Shown here piece after piece: positions 8,131 to 17,184 of a DNA stretch of 44,687 bases. Source of the DNA: Nocardiopsis trehalosi NBRC 14201 (GTDB taxonomy: Bacteria; Actinomycetota; Actinomycetes; Streptosporangiales; Streptosporangiaceae); contig NZ_BCRK01000029.1 of NCBI RefSeq assembly GCF_001552555.1, forward strand, positions 1 to 44,687, given 5' to 3'. A model generated the notes under the pieces. It saw nothing but the letters and a program-made list of their open reading frames with translations, was not told the origin of the DNA and did no database searches. Position 1 is the stretch's first letter. The number at the start of each line of letters is the position of its first letter. The position numbers and the translations under genes are program-made.

Positions 8131-10005
8131 TCAGCCGATCGCGTAGCTGGGGTGCGGGGGCTGGTTGTAGGCGACGTTCTGCCAGGCGATGGCGGTGCGG
8201 TACTGGCGGTCCTGCATCAGGGACGGGAGGCGGTGGTCGGTGGCGATGTCGGTGGAGTAGATCCGCAGTGCCCGGTTGTCGGAGGTGCGCCAGATGACCT
8301 CCTCGCGCCAGTCGCCGAGGATGTCGCCGCTGAGCACCGGCGTCGCCTTGGTGCCGTTGTTGGACGCCACCCCGCTGCCGGTCAGCAGCCGGGTGTCGCC
8401 GCCGGTGCCGTACTCGTCGATGCGGGTCTGGTCGAGCAGCTCGCGAGAGAGGTCGCCGTCCCACCACACCGCGAAGTTGATCGACCCCGGCTTGCGGCCG
8501 ACCGGCTGCCCGCTCGCGTTCAGCAGGCTGCCGCTGCCGTTGGCCGACCAGAACTCCGCGCCCGCGCTGCCCGGGTGGACGTCGGCGGCCAGCCCGCGCC
8601 CGTTGTCGCCGCTCGGCGACGTGCGGAAGATCGTCGCCCCGGTGCGCGCGTCGACCAGCCACGAGCTGGGCGCGTTCGCGTTCTCCGCCACCCCGAAGAC
8701 CTCCAGGCCGGCCCGGCCCGGGACGAAGTCGCCGACGTGCAGGGCGTCGCCGTGCCCGTAGCCGGTGTTCCACAGGCCGCGCCCGTCGTGGTCGATGGCC
8801 ATGGCACCGTACATGATCTCGTCGCGGCCGTCCCCGTCGGCGTCGGCGATGGAGAGGCTGTGGAAGCCCTGCCCCTCCCACTCGGGGCCGTTCGTGGAGC
8901 TGCGGCTGTCGAACGTCCACTGGCGGCTGAGCGACCCCCCGCTGAAGCGCCACGCCGACACCACCGTGCGCGTGTAGTAGCCGCGCGCCATGATCAGGCT
9001 CGGCGTGCTGCCGTCGAGGTAGGCCACCCCCGCGAGGAACCGGTCGACCCGGTTGCCGTAGGAGTCGCCCCAGTCGGCGACGTTGCCGCGCCCGGGGACG
9101 TAGTCGACGGTGGTCCGCTCCGCGCCGTCGCGGCCGTCGAACACCGTGAGGAACTCCGGACCCGACAGCACGTAGCCCGAGGAGTTGCGGTGGTCGGCGC
9201 CGGCGTCGCCGATCACGCCGCCCCGGCCGTCCACGGTGCCGTCGGCGGTCTTGGTGGCGACCTCGGCGCGGCCGTCGCGGTCGAGGTCGTAGACGATGAA
9301 CTGGGTGTAGTGCGCGCCCGACCGGATGTTGCGCCCCAGGTCGATGCGCCAGAGCCGCTGCCCGTTGAGGTGGTAGGCGTCGAGGTAGGTGTTGGCCGTG
9401 TGCCCCGACTGCGAGTTGTCGCGGGCGTTGGTCGGCTGCCACTTGAGCACGATCTCGTACTCGCCGTCCCCGTTCAGGTCGCCCACGCTGCCGTCGTTGG
9501 CCTCGTAGGAGTAGCCCGAGCCGGACGGCGGCGGGCTGACCGGGACGTCCATCGACCCGGCCGCCATGGTCAGCGACGGCTCCGACGCCGCGCCGCGCAC
9601 CTCGCCGGCGCCGACCAGCGGGCGCACGGTGTAGGAGGCGTCGGCGGGCGCGCCCTCGTCCAGGTAGGACGTCGCCGCGCGCACGGGTTCGTCGGTGACG
9701 CGCACGCCGTCGCGGTAGACGTCGAACGCGATGTCCTCGGGGTCGCCCGCGAAGAGCCGCCAGCTCACCAGGTTGCCGTCGGCCGAGCCGACGCTGACCA
9801 CGCCGCGGCCCAGGTCCTCGGCCGGCTCGGTGGGTGCGGCGGCGGGGGCCGGGGCTGAGGGGCCGGCGGGGAGCGGGTCGGCCGCGGCGGGCGCGGGGAC
9901 GGCACCCAGCCCGAAGGCGGCGGCCGCCAGGGACAGCAGGACCGCGCCACAGGCGCGGGCGCGGGCGAGCGGTGGCCGGGAGGTGGGGGAGGGGGGAGGG
10001 TTCAC
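8131..10005 (-). CDS. Rhamnogalacturonan endolyase, PL11 family
   Basis: A 624-residue exported polysaccharide lyase close to the usual length of YesW-type PL11 enzymes, which cleave the rhamnose-galacturonate backbone of pectin rhamnogalacturonan I by beta-elimination. A signal peptide covers about residues 1-42 (basic region, then VLLSLAAAAFGLG, then APAAAD). The mature protein shows family features: GRGVVSV and VSWRLF at the N-terminus, and repeated calcium-type loops DLNGDGEYE, DLDRDGRAE and DADGDGRDE of the beta-propeller. The GTG start at 10005 is chosen because AAGGAG precedes it. A LacI-type palindrome lies upstream at 10266. No other pectin gene or sugar transporter is adjacent. Confidence 0.9.
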   Translation of the reverse strand: MNPPPSPTSRPPLARARACGAVLLSLAAAAFGLGAVPAPAAADPLPAGPSAPAPAAAPTEPAEDLGRGVVSVGSADGNLVSWRLFAGDPEDIAFDVYRDGVRVTDEPVRAATSYLDEGAPADASYTVRPLVGAGEVRGAASEPSLTMAAGSMDVPVSPPPSGSGYSYEANDGSVGDLNGDGEYEIVLKWQPTNARDNSQSGHTANTYLDAYHLNGQRLWRIDLGRNIRSGAHYTQFIVYDLDRDGRAEVATKTADGTVDGRGGVIGDAGADHRNSSGYVLSGPEFLTVFDGRDGAERTTVDYVPGRGNVADWGDSYGNRVDRFLAGVAYLDGSTPSLIMARGYYTRTVVSAWRFSGGSLSRQWTFDSRSSTNGPEWEGQGFHSLSIADADGDGRDEIMYGAMAIDHDGRGLWNTGYGHGDALHVGDFVPGRAGLEVFGVAENANAPSSWLVDARTGATIFRTSPSGDNGRGLAADVHPGSAGAEFWSANGSGSLLNASGQPVGRKPGSINFAVWWDGDLSRELLDQTRIDEYGTGGDTRLLTGSGVASNNGTKATPVLSGDILGDWREEVIWRTSDNRALRIYSTDIATDHRLPSLMQDRQYRTAIAWQNVAYNQPPHPSYAIG

Positions 10006-10265
10006 GCGGTCACTCCTTGTCACCGGTACGGCCCAGGGGCGGCGGCCGCCCCCGGGCGCGGGCCCCGCGGTGAGGAGGACCGGGGCGGTCCGCGGGGCTC
10101 GGGGGCCGCCGATTGTCGCAGCGGGTCCGGTCGGACGGAGGCCGGCCCGGCGGATCGGCCGTTTGGGTCGGCGCGTTTCGCTCACGGCGAACAGGGCGGT
10201 GGTAGAGGGGACCGAAACCCGCGCGGCGGATCGGGGCGGCGGACGCGGGCGAGCTGCACGCGACA

Positions 10266-10278
10266 GGAAAGCGCTTAC
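10266..10278. promoter_or_regulatory. LacI-family type operator upstream of the PL11 gene
   Basis: GAAAGC-GCTTAC is a near-perfect 12-bp palindrome with the central AAGCGCTT typical of LacI/GalR and cre-like sites. It lies about 260 bases before the lyase start. A cognate regulator is not in the window. Confidence 0.5.
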
Positions 10279-10443
10279 AGAGGGCATCCCTTTTCGGTCC
10301 GTGTCCGGTTTAACCGAAAGGCGGGAAATGTAATCTACGCCGTCAAGGTGGCGCGTCGTCTGTGTCTCCCACCCGACCGGCGCGCGACAGCCCTTCGGCG
10401 CCGACGGCCGACCCGGACGGCCGCCCTGAGGACCCCGGAACGA

Positions 10444-10482
10444 CAGTGGGTCCGCCCCGGATGACCGGGGCGGGCCCCACTG
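10444..10482 (-). terminator. Terminator of the 5'-nucleotidase gene
   Basis: Positions 10444-10460 and 10465-10482 form a 17-bp stem with one bulge and an ATGA loop (CAGTGGG... pairing with ...CCCACTG). It sits about 40 bases beyond the stop at 10521 of the minus-strand phosphoesterase. Confidence 0.65.
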
Positions 10483-10520
10483 CGCGCACGCGGGCCGGAG
10501 CGGCGGGGGCGCCCCTTACG

Positions 10521-12380
10521 TCAACCCACCCGGGTGATACGCCCGGAGCCGCCCTCGGGGTAGTCGGCCGCGGTGACCCGGCCGCCCAGATCCTCGGTGA
10601 GGTAGGCGAGGAACGCCTGCTGGTAGGTGAGTCCGACCGACGCGAAGGGCAGCCCCCGGAACGGGTACCGGTCGCCGCCGCGCGCGGAGAAGTCGTTGGT
10701 GGCGACCGAGATCGCCGCCCCCTCCACCACCTCGCCGTCGGCGACGAGCGCCGTCCCGTCGTCCAGGACGGCGTCGCGGACCCGCTCGCCGGGCCGCTCC
10801 ACGGTCCCGTCGTCGGCCACGACCTGCGCGGCGCGCGCCGGATCGTAGGTGAACGACACCCCCGCCACTTGGGCGAACCGCCCGTCGGCGGCCGGCGCGG
10901 CCGACACCGCGTTCTCCAGCAGCTCCTTCACCTGGGCGCGCGGCACCTCGGGCACCACCGCCACGAAGTTGGCGAACGGCGCGACCGCGTGGGTGTCGAG
11001 TTCGCTGACACCCCCGGCCGGGATCAGCGCGTTGTTGCGGATGCCCCCGCTGTTCTGGAGGGCGACCTGCGGCGGCGCCACACCGTACTGCTCCGCGTTG
11101 TCCCGCCCCGCGTCCAGCAGCGCGTCCGACAGCAGGTTCCCCAGGTTGGTCTCCCCGGTGCGCACGCCCGGGTCGCGCCGGCCCTCCAGGGCGACCTCGC
11201 TCTCGGCGACGACGTTCTCCGCCATGGCGTCCACGTACGCGGCCACCGGCTCGGTGACCGTGCGCCGCACCTCCGGGTCCGGGGCGACCGCGTCAGCGCC
11301 CACCCCGGACACCCGCACCAGCCCGGAGCGGTCGGGAACCGACACGACCCGGCCGTGCCGGTCGAAGTTCACCACCGCGCGGCCGACGTACTTGTAGTCC
11401 CCGGCCGTGGTGACCACCGGCACGTCGACCCCGTCGGCGTCCGGCACCCACAGCGGGTACCGGTAGGGCTCGCCGGTGGTGGGATCGGTGGTGACCGTGT
11501 CGCCCGGCACGAGCGGGACGTCGTCGTCGGCCATCAGTTCGTCGCCGCCTCCGGCGACCACGACGTCGACGCCGCGCAGCAGCGGGATCAGCTCCCGGTC
11601 CTCGGTGAGCCCCTGCAGGTGCGAGACGAGCACGATCTTGTCGACGCCCCGGCGGGTCAGCCGGTCGACCTCGGCCTGGACGGCGGCGCGCACGTCCTGC
11701 TCGACCACCACGTCGCGCGGACTGGAGATCGACGCCAGGGCGGGCGTCACCGCGCCGACCAGGCCGATGCGCTCGCCCCGCTCCCGCACCACCGTGCTCG
11801 CGGCGATCCGGTCGGCGTCGGCGAGCGCGTCCAGGGCCGGTTCGGCGGAGACGTCCAGGTTGGCCGACAGGAACGGGGCGTCCCCAGGGACGCCCTCGAT
11901 GTGGTCGGCGAGCACGTCCGGTCCGAAGTCGAACTCGTGGTTGCCGATGGCCAGCGCGTCGTAGCCGATCTCTCCGGCGGCGAGGGAGTCGTAGAACGGG
12001 GCGCCCTTGTCGAGCGACGCGGCGAACTGGGGCCCGGCGAGGTAGTTGTCGCCGGAGGAGACCGTGACGACCCCGCGCCGGTGCGCCTCGTCGCCCTGCG
12101 CGGCACGCGGCGACGCCTCGGCGCGCCGCAGGTCGTGGACGAGCGTGGTGAAGCGGTCGGCACCGCCGTAGTCGGCGTCGGCGGGGGCGCCGAGGAGCTG
12201 CGACTCCCCGTCGTTGTTGTGCAGGATCGTCAGGGTGAAGTCGGTCCTCGGCGGGCGGCCGCGCCCGTCGGCGGCCGGGTCGGCGGCGGCCGGAGCGGCG
12301 GGAACGGTGAGGGCGGCGGCGAGCACCCCGGCGGCGAGTAGACCGCCGGCGCGCCGGGAGGCGGGGGATCGTGTCAGCAT
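10521..12380 (-). CDS. Secreted 5'-nucleotidase-family metallophosphoesterase
   Basis: A 619-residue exported protein with a signal peptide (about 1-34, GGLLAAGVLAAALTVPAAPAAA). The calcineurin-like metal-binding domain shows ILHNNDGES (first metal motif), VSSGDNYLAG, AIGNHEFDFG and LVSHLQG. The C-terminal nucleotidase domain contains QNSGGIRNN, the usual substrate-binding block. Two motifs deviate from the textbook family: NDGES instead of NDxHS, and GGGDELM where most members have a GHSH-type motif. This looks like a distinct subfamily rather than damage, since both changes are clean. Start ATG 12380 follows AGGAC. Expected role is extracellular release of phosphate from nucleotides or similar phosphoesters. 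Confidence 0.88.
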   Translation of the reverse strand: MLTRSPASRRAGGLLAAGVLAAALTVPAAPAAADPAADGRGRPPRTDFTLTILHNNDGESQLLGAPADADYGGADRFTTLVHDLRRAEASPRAAQGDEAHRRGVVTVSSGDNYLAGPQFAASLDKGAPFYDSLAAGEIGYDALAIGNHEFDFGPDVLADHIEGVPGDAPFLSANLDVSAEPALDALADADRIAASTVVRERGERIGLVGAVTPALASISSPRDVVVEQDVRAAVQAEVDRLTRRGVDKIVLVSHLQGLTEDRELIPLLRGVDVVVAGGGDELMADDDVPLVPGDTVTTDPTTGEPYRYPLWVPDADGVDVPVVTTAGDYKYVGRAVVNFDRHGRVVSVPDRSGLVRVSGVGADAVAPDPEVRRTVTEPVAAYVDAMAENVVAESEVALEGRRDPGVRTGETNLGNLLSDALLDAGRDNAEQYGVAPPQVALQNSGGIRNNALIPAGGVSELDTHAVAPFANFVAVVPEVPRAQVKELLENAVSAAPAADGRFAQVAGVSFTYDPARAAQVVADDGTVERPGERVRDAVLDDGTALVADGEVVEGAAISVATNDFSARGGDRYPFRGLPFASVGLTYQQAFLAYLTEDLGGRVTAADYPEGGSGRITRVG

Positions 12381-12661
12381 GCGCGTCCTGTCGACAGTGC
12401 GGGCGACGAGGGCACGAGCGTACCGGCGCCGCCCACGGCCGGGAAGGCACGCGCCACCTGCGGCGGCGGCCGCGCCGTGCCCCGCGCCGGCCCGCTGCGC
12501 TCCCCCCTCAATCGCCGAGGTAGGCCGCTCCGCCGAACCAGCGCAGCGCCGCCCGGAGCCGTGCGGCGCCGGTGGTCCCGGGGGCGCGGGTGGCGGGCGA
12601 ACGGGGCGGGGCGCGGGTCGGTGCCGGTGGTCGGCGGGGGCGCCGTCAGGCGCGGCGTTTT

Positions 12662-13069
12662 TCAGGCGGCGGGGCCGGTGAGGCGTTCGGGGGTGATGCG
12701 GATCGCGACGCGGACGTGTTCCTCGGGCAGGTCCCGGTACTCGTCGCCGCCTTCGGGGCCGTCGTACTTCTCGGCCAGGGCGATGGCGATGCGGCGGCCG
12801 ACGTCCTCGGTGACCCGGGCCGACCCGCGCACCTCCACGTAGCGGTCGGGGTCGGCGGCGTCGAGCACGCACAGGCTCACCCGGGGGTCGCGGCGCAGGT
12901 TCCGCTCCTTGCGGCGCCCGGCCGCCGACGACACGAGCACGTCGTCGCCGTCGCGGCCGACCCAGACGACCGACGACTGCGGACTGCCGTCGTTGTTGAG
13001 CGTGGTCAGGACGGCGAGGTTCACGCCGTCCAGAAGAGCGCGGGCGCCGTCGCCCAGTGAAGTGGTCAC
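12662..13069 (-). CDS. PPOX-class F420-dependent oxidoreductase
   Basis: A 135-residue single-domain split-barrel protein of the pyridoxamine-phosphate-oxidase-like clan. Family blocks are visible: LAVLTTLNNDGSPQSSVVWV, followed by DDVLVSSAAGRRKERNLRRDPRVSLCV and YVEVRGSARV. The RRKERNL/DPRVSL segment is characteristic of actinobacterial F420 or flavin-binding small reductases (Rv1155/Rv2607 type). Start is GTG 13069 with AGGA upstream. It is a single gene; the substrate is unknown. Confidence 0.85.
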   Translation of the reverse strand: MTTSLGDGARALLDGVNLAVLTTLNNDGSPQSSVVWVGRDGDDVLVSSAAGRRKERNLRRDPRVSLCVLDAADPDRYVEVRGSARVTEDVGRRIAIALAEKYDGPEGGDEYRDLPEEHVRVAIRITPERLTGPAA

Positions 13070-13659
13070 CCGGTGATCCTAGGCGGCTGCCCATGGCCGC
13101 CCTCGCACCGGGCCCGTGTCGTCCTCGGCGGTGTCCGCCATGACCGCCTGCGCCGGGCCGTGCCGTCCCGCGCCGCACACGGCGGCCTCCACCTCGGACA
13201 ACGGCCGCCCCGGACGAGCCCACGACCCGGCCGACGCGGTGGCGCGCCGACCACGCCGGGTACGCGGGTGCGGACCGCGGACGGGGCGCGTCCGTCCGCG
13301 CGCGCCGGCGCGCACATCTCCGTCCGGGCGGATTCGGCCGGTAAGTCGCAATGCCGCGCACGCGAACGAGGGGAGGGGCGGTCGGCCGTACCCGGTGCGA
13401 CGGTGCCGCTGCCGGACCGAGCGCACGCGCGGGGTTGCCGCTCGGGGCGATCGCCGCATCGTCGGCCAGGTGGCCGTCGAAAGGAGCGGCGTAACGCGGC
13501 CGGGCGCGGCCGCTGCGCCGGAGTCGCCGCCGTGCCTTCGCCCGGCGGCCGCAGAGGAGGGCGAACGGCTTCTCCGGAAGGCCGCGCTGCCGGGTGTCCC
13601 GCGGATCGGGAGGGCTCTCCGTGTGGTCGGTCGCGGGTGTGGTGGCGCGGCGGGCGGGG
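13070..13659. other. Intergenic region, no gene seen
   Basis: Nearly 600 bases lie between the convergently spaced minus-strand oxidoreductase start and the end of the PucR gene. Several frames are open by GC bias only. An AAAGGAG lies near 13490 but no start codon follows at a workable distance. No hairpin or recognised motif stands out. Confidence 0.5.
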
Positions 13660-15753
13660 TCAGTCGTCGGGGAGGCGGGTCAGGGCGAACCAGAGGCGCA
13701 TGCGGTGCTCGGGGTCGGCGAGGTCGACGCCGAGGGCGCGTTCGGCGCGGCCGACGCGGTACCGCACGCTGTTGCGGTGCGCGCCGAGGTCGGCCGCCGC
13801 GCGGTCCCAGTTGCCGTGCCGGGCCAGCCAGGCCCGCAGTGTGGTGCGCAGGCCGCGGGCCGCGTCGTCGTCACCCGCGAGCGGGCCGAGGACCGCGCGG
13901 GCGGCGGCCTCGGCGGCGTCACGCCCCATGGCCGCCTCCAACGGGTCGACCGCCTCCGACCAGAGCAGCGGGCGGCCCGCCGCCCGGGCCCGGCGCAGCA
14001 GGGACGCGGCGCGCCGGTCCGCCGCGGGCAGTTCCTCGGGCGGCACCGCGTCGCTGAGCGCCGCCACCCACCCCTGCCGGTGCAGTCCGCCGAGGAGGTC
14101 AAGGTGGGCGGTGGTGTCGGCGCGGTCCGCGACGACGGCCCGCACCGCCGCGTCGCCGCCTCCGCGCGCCGCCGAGGCGGCGCCGGGCGGGTCGGGGTCG
14201 TCGACGAGGACGCTGCGGACCAGCGCCGCGAGGGCCGCGGTCGGCGGCGCCCCCCGTCCCGGCCAATGGGCGCGCAGCACCCGGAACAGCGCGGGCGCGG
14301 ACGGTTCCGCCGCCGCGCCCGAGGACCGGGACGGGCCCGTAAGAGGGGGGAGCAGCGAGGCGAGGTCCCCTGGGTCGTCGGGGGACAGCAGAAGGCGCGT
14401 CAGCAGCCGTCCCGGCGCGGGCACCGCTGCCGCCGCTCCGCGCAGCAGCAGGCCGAGCAGGGCCACGGCGGTGCCCAGCACCGCCCGGTCGGTGATCCCG
14501 AACGGCCGGGGGCGCCCGATGACGAGCACCCCCGCCGCCTCGGGCGGGTCGCCCACAGTGTGCAGGAAGACCTCGTCGGCGCCCATGCGGGCCTTGGCGC
14601 TGCGGGGGCCGCGCGAGGCGGTGAGCCGACCGGTCAGGCCGGCCACCTCCGCCGAGAGCGCGGGTGGGACCGTGCCCGCCGGGGCGGGGGCGTAGAGCAC
14701 GGCGGCGTCCGCGGCGGGGCGTTCCGGACCGCCGGCGCCGGTCGCGGTCCGGCCGGGCCCGCCGGGCCGCTGGGCCGACCGGCCGCCCGCTGTCGGCCGG
14801 TCGGCCCGCGAACGTCCTGGCCCGTCCCGCTTCCGCCGAGAGGCCGTGTTGTCAGGTGAGGGTTCGCCGGTCTCCGGCCGCTCTGGCGCGCCGCCGTGGT
14901 CGCGCCCTGTGGTGGCGGCCGCCTCCGCCGCGCCGCCGGTGCCGTCCGGAGCGGGGTGCGCCGGCGTGCTGGGGGAGTCGGCCGCGTCGGGGCCTCGGGT
15001 CGCGTCCGCGTCCGTGACCGGCCCGCTGGTCGCCGGTGGGCCGGGGCGCGGGTCGTGCCGTGGAACGCCGTCGCGTCCGTCGGCGCGGGTGCCCCGCCGC
15101 CCACCCCTCGGCGCGCCACCGCCGGTGGCGGGCTCAGCGGCGCCTGGCACAGCGGTGCCCGGCGCAGCGGCGTCCGGCCCGGCGGCGCCGGGTGCGCGGC
15201 CGGGTGGCGGGGCCAGGAGCACCCAGCAGCCCAGGGCGTCGGCGAGCACGCGCACGACCCGGTCGGCCGGGTGCGCCGCGGTGACCGCCCGCGCCAGGGC
15301 GCGGTGGGCCTCGCCCAGGCGGCGCAGGTCCTCGACGTGGCGCTCCTCCAGGGCCCGCCCCACCGCCTGGGTGATCGCCGCGAACGGCGTGGGGTGGGGC
15401 ACCTCCAGCAGCGGCAGCCCCTGCCGGCGGCACTGCTCCACGAGCGCCGGGGGCACCGTGTCGTGTACCGGAGTCACCCCGAACCCCAAGGCGCTCACCC
15501 CCGCACCGACCAGCCCGGCGACGTAGCGGGCGGCGTCGGCGTCGGAGGTGCGCATGCCGACCCCGGCCGTGAGCAGCAGTTCCCCGCCGCTGAGGTAGGG
15601 TCCGGGGTCGGCCAGTTCGCTGACGACCGCCCAGCGCACGCGCGGCTCGGGGCCCGGGGGGACGACCAGTCGGCGCAGCGCGAGGTCGCGGCGGTCGGCC
15701 ACCGTGCGCAGCGGGACGGTGCGTTCCGCGCCCCCGTCGTCGGCCCCGGCCAT
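13660..15753 (-). CDS. PucR-family transcriptional regulator with long insert
   Basis: A 697-residue regulator. Residues about 14-130 form the PucR N-terminal ligand domain (GGELLLTAGVGM, followed by VSALGFGVTP and QGLPLLEVPHPTPFAAI). The C-terminus has the PucR HTH_30 block: RTTLRAWLARHGNWDRAAAD, HRNSVRYRVGRAERALG. Between about residues 190 and 370 lies a low-complexity Pro/Gly/Ala/Arg/Asp-rich segment with no family counterpart, which makes the protein some 150-200 residues longer than usual. It is divergent from the agmatinase gene, so local control of that gene is likely. PucR-family members respond to purine or nitrogen catabolites; the effector here is unknown. Confidence 0.85.
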   Translation of the reverse strand: MAGADDGGAERTVPLRTVADRRDLALRRLVVPPGPEPRVRWAVVSELADPGPYLSGGELLLTAGVGMRTSDADAARYVAGLVGAGVSALGFGVTPVHDTVPPALVEQCRRQGLPLLEVPHPTPFAAITQAVGRALEERHVEDLRRLGEAHRALARAVTAAHPADRVVRVLADALGCWVLLAPPPGRAPGAAGPDAAAPGTAVPGAAEPATGGGAPRGGRRGTRADGRDGVPRHDPRPGPPATSGPVTDADATRGPDAADSPSTPAHPAPDGTGGAAEAAATTGRDHGGAPERPETGEPSPDNTASRRKRDGPGRSRADRPTAGGRSAQRPGGPGRTATGAGGPERPAADAAVLYAPAPAGTVPPALSAEVAGLTGRLTASRGPRSAKARMGADEVFLHTVGDPPEAAGVLVIGRPRPFGITDRAVLGTAVALLGLLLRGAAAAVPAPGRLLTRLLLSPDDPGDLASLLPPLTGPSRSSGAAAEPSAPALFRVLRAHWPGRGAPPTAALAALVRSVLVDDPDPPGAASAARGGGDAAVRAVVADRADTTAHLDLLGGLHRQGWVAALSDAVPPEELPAADRRAASLLRRARAAGRPLLWSEAVDPLEAAMGRDAAEAAARAVLGPLAGDDDAARGLRTTLRAWLARHGNWDRAAADLGAHRNSVRYRVGRAERALGVDLADPEHRMRLWFALTRLPDD

Positions 15754-16066
15754 TCCGCCACCCCCGGCGCGTCGCCCGCCGCAGCGCCGTACTGGGCCAA
15801 TGGTCCTGTCGGCGGTGCGGAACGGTGCATTTCAACCACTTACCCGCATGCTATGCGCTGCTTAACGTGCTGGTGGGCCCGCGACCCGACCGGTGACCCG
15901 ACGGACCACCGGCCACCGGCGACCGGCCACTGGCGACGGATGCCGCACGGCACACGGCCGACGGCACATCGCGGATCGCCGCCCGCCCGGACCCTCCCGG
16001 CCCCCGCCCGGGCCCGAGCAGCACCGAGACCAGCGCAACCGGAACGAAGTGGAGAGCACCCCGCCC
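15754..16066. promoter_or_regulatory. Divergent regulatory region with CGCAT-GCT-ATGCG palindrome
   Basis: The spacer between pucR-like and agmatinase genes contains an exact palindrome, CGCAT-GCT-ATGCG, at 15845-15857, in an AT-richer patch (15828-15870). It is the best candidate operator for the divergent regulator. Between about 15905 and 15940 lies a short run of CCGGC/ACCGG imperfect repeats. No gene is present. Confidence 0.45.
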
Positions 16067-17023
16067 ATGACCACCCCGATCGGTCCCACCGACTCCAGCC
16101 GGACCCCCCGCTTCGCGGGCCCCGCCACCTTCGCCCGGCTGCCCCGCCTGGACCAGGTGGAGCGCGCCGATGTCGCGGTCGTCGGCGTGCCGTTCGACAC
16201 CGGAGTCTCCTACCGCCCCGGCGCCCGCTTCGGGCCCGCGGCGATCCGCGACGCCAGCCGGCTGCTGCGCCCCTACCACCCGGCGCTGGACGTGTCGCCG
16301 TTCGCCGCGCTGCAGGTGGTCGACGGCGGCGACATCGCGGTCAACCCCTTCTCCATCGGCGACGCGGTGGAGACCATCGACGCCGCGGCGACCGACCTGC
16401 TGCGCACCGGCGCCCGCCTGGTCACCCTCGGCGGGGACCACACCATCGCGCTGCCGCTGCTGCGTTCGCTGCACCGCGTGCACGGGCCCATCGCGATGCT
16501 GCACTTCGACGCCCACCTCGACACCTGGGACACCTACTTCGGGGAGCCCTACACCCACGGCACCCCGTTCCGGCGCGCCGTCGAGGAGGGCCTGCTCGAC
16601 ACCGAGGCGATCGCGCACGTCGGCACCCGCGGCCCGCTGTACGGCAAGCGCGACCTGGAGGACGACCGCCGGTTCGGGTTCGGCATCGTCACCTCCGCCG
16701 ACGTGATGCGCCGCGGCGTCGACGAGGTCGCCGACGCGCTGCGCCAGCGCATCGGGAACCGCCCGCTGTACGTGTCGGTCGACATCGACGTGCTCGACCC
16801 CGCGCACGCGCCCGGCACCGGCACCCCCGAGGCGGGCGGGCTGACCAGCCGCGAACTCCTGGAGATCCTGCGCGGCCTGGCCGGCTGCCGGATCGTGGGG
16901 GCCGACGTGGTCGAGGTCGCCCCGGCCTACGACCACGCGCAGATCACCGCCACCGCGGCCGCGCACGTTGCCTACGACCTGGTGAGCGTGCTGGCGCTCG
17001 GCCCGGCGGCCACCACCGGCTGA
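16067..17023 (+). CDS. speB: Agmatinase (ureohydrolase family)
   Basis: A 318-residue arginase/agmatinase-family enzyme with a complete dimanganese site: GGDHT (122-126), FDAHLD (147-152) and SVDIDVLD (237-244). HGTPFRRA (164-171) and [10 protein letters not shown] (250-259) match agmatinases and guanidino-acid hydrolases. It would hydrolyse agmatine, or a related guanidino compound, to the amine and urea. ATG 16067 has GGAG a little far upstream; an in-frame GTG at 16049 is an alternative. The divergent PucR regulator and the neighbouring symporter suggest use of an exogenous nitrogen source. A strong hairpin follows the gene. Confidence 0.88.
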   Translation: MTTPIGPTDSSRTPRFAGPATFARLPRLDQVERADVAVVGVPFDTGVSYRPGARFGPAAIRDASRLLRPYHPALDVSPFAALQVVDGGDIAVNPFSIGDAVETIDAAATDLLRTGARLVTLGGDHTIALPLLRSLHRVHGPIAMLHFDAHLDTWDTYFGEPYTHGTPFRRAVEEGLLDTEAIAHVGTRGPLYGKRDLEDDRRFGFGIVTSADVMRRGVDEVADALRQRIGNRPLYVSVDIDVLDPAHAPGTGTPEAGGLTSRELLEILRGLAGCRIVGADVVEVAPAYDHAQITATAAAHVAYDLVSVLALGPAATTG

Positions 17024-17063
17024 CGGTCGGGTCCGCCGACCCGCCGGCACCGCCGGCGTCGGG

Positions 17064-17101
17064 GCCCGGCGGCCGTCCCCTCGCGGGAGCGGCCGCCGGG
17101 C
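17064..17101. terminator. Bidirectional terminator hairpin
   Basis: GCCCGGCGGCCG (17064-17075) pairs perfectly with 17090-17101; the 14-base loop can itself pair. It lies between the convergent agmatinase and symporter genes. Confidence 0.6.
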
Positions 17102-17184
17102 TCGCGTCGTGAAGGTGCCCCGCGCGTCCCGTCGGGGCCGGCGGACCGGCCCACCGGAGGCGGGCGCGTCAGCCGCGGATCGTG

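Noticed and set aside
6709-9858. Plus-strand open frame of over 1000 codons
   Set aside because: It covers the methyltransferase gene in another frame and the antisense of the PL11 gene; the translation is compositionally biased and featureless.
12640-12662. Hairpin followed by TTTTT on the plus strand
   Set aside because: No plus-strand gene ends there, and for the minus-strand gene the T-run is on the wrong side; the stem is imperfect.
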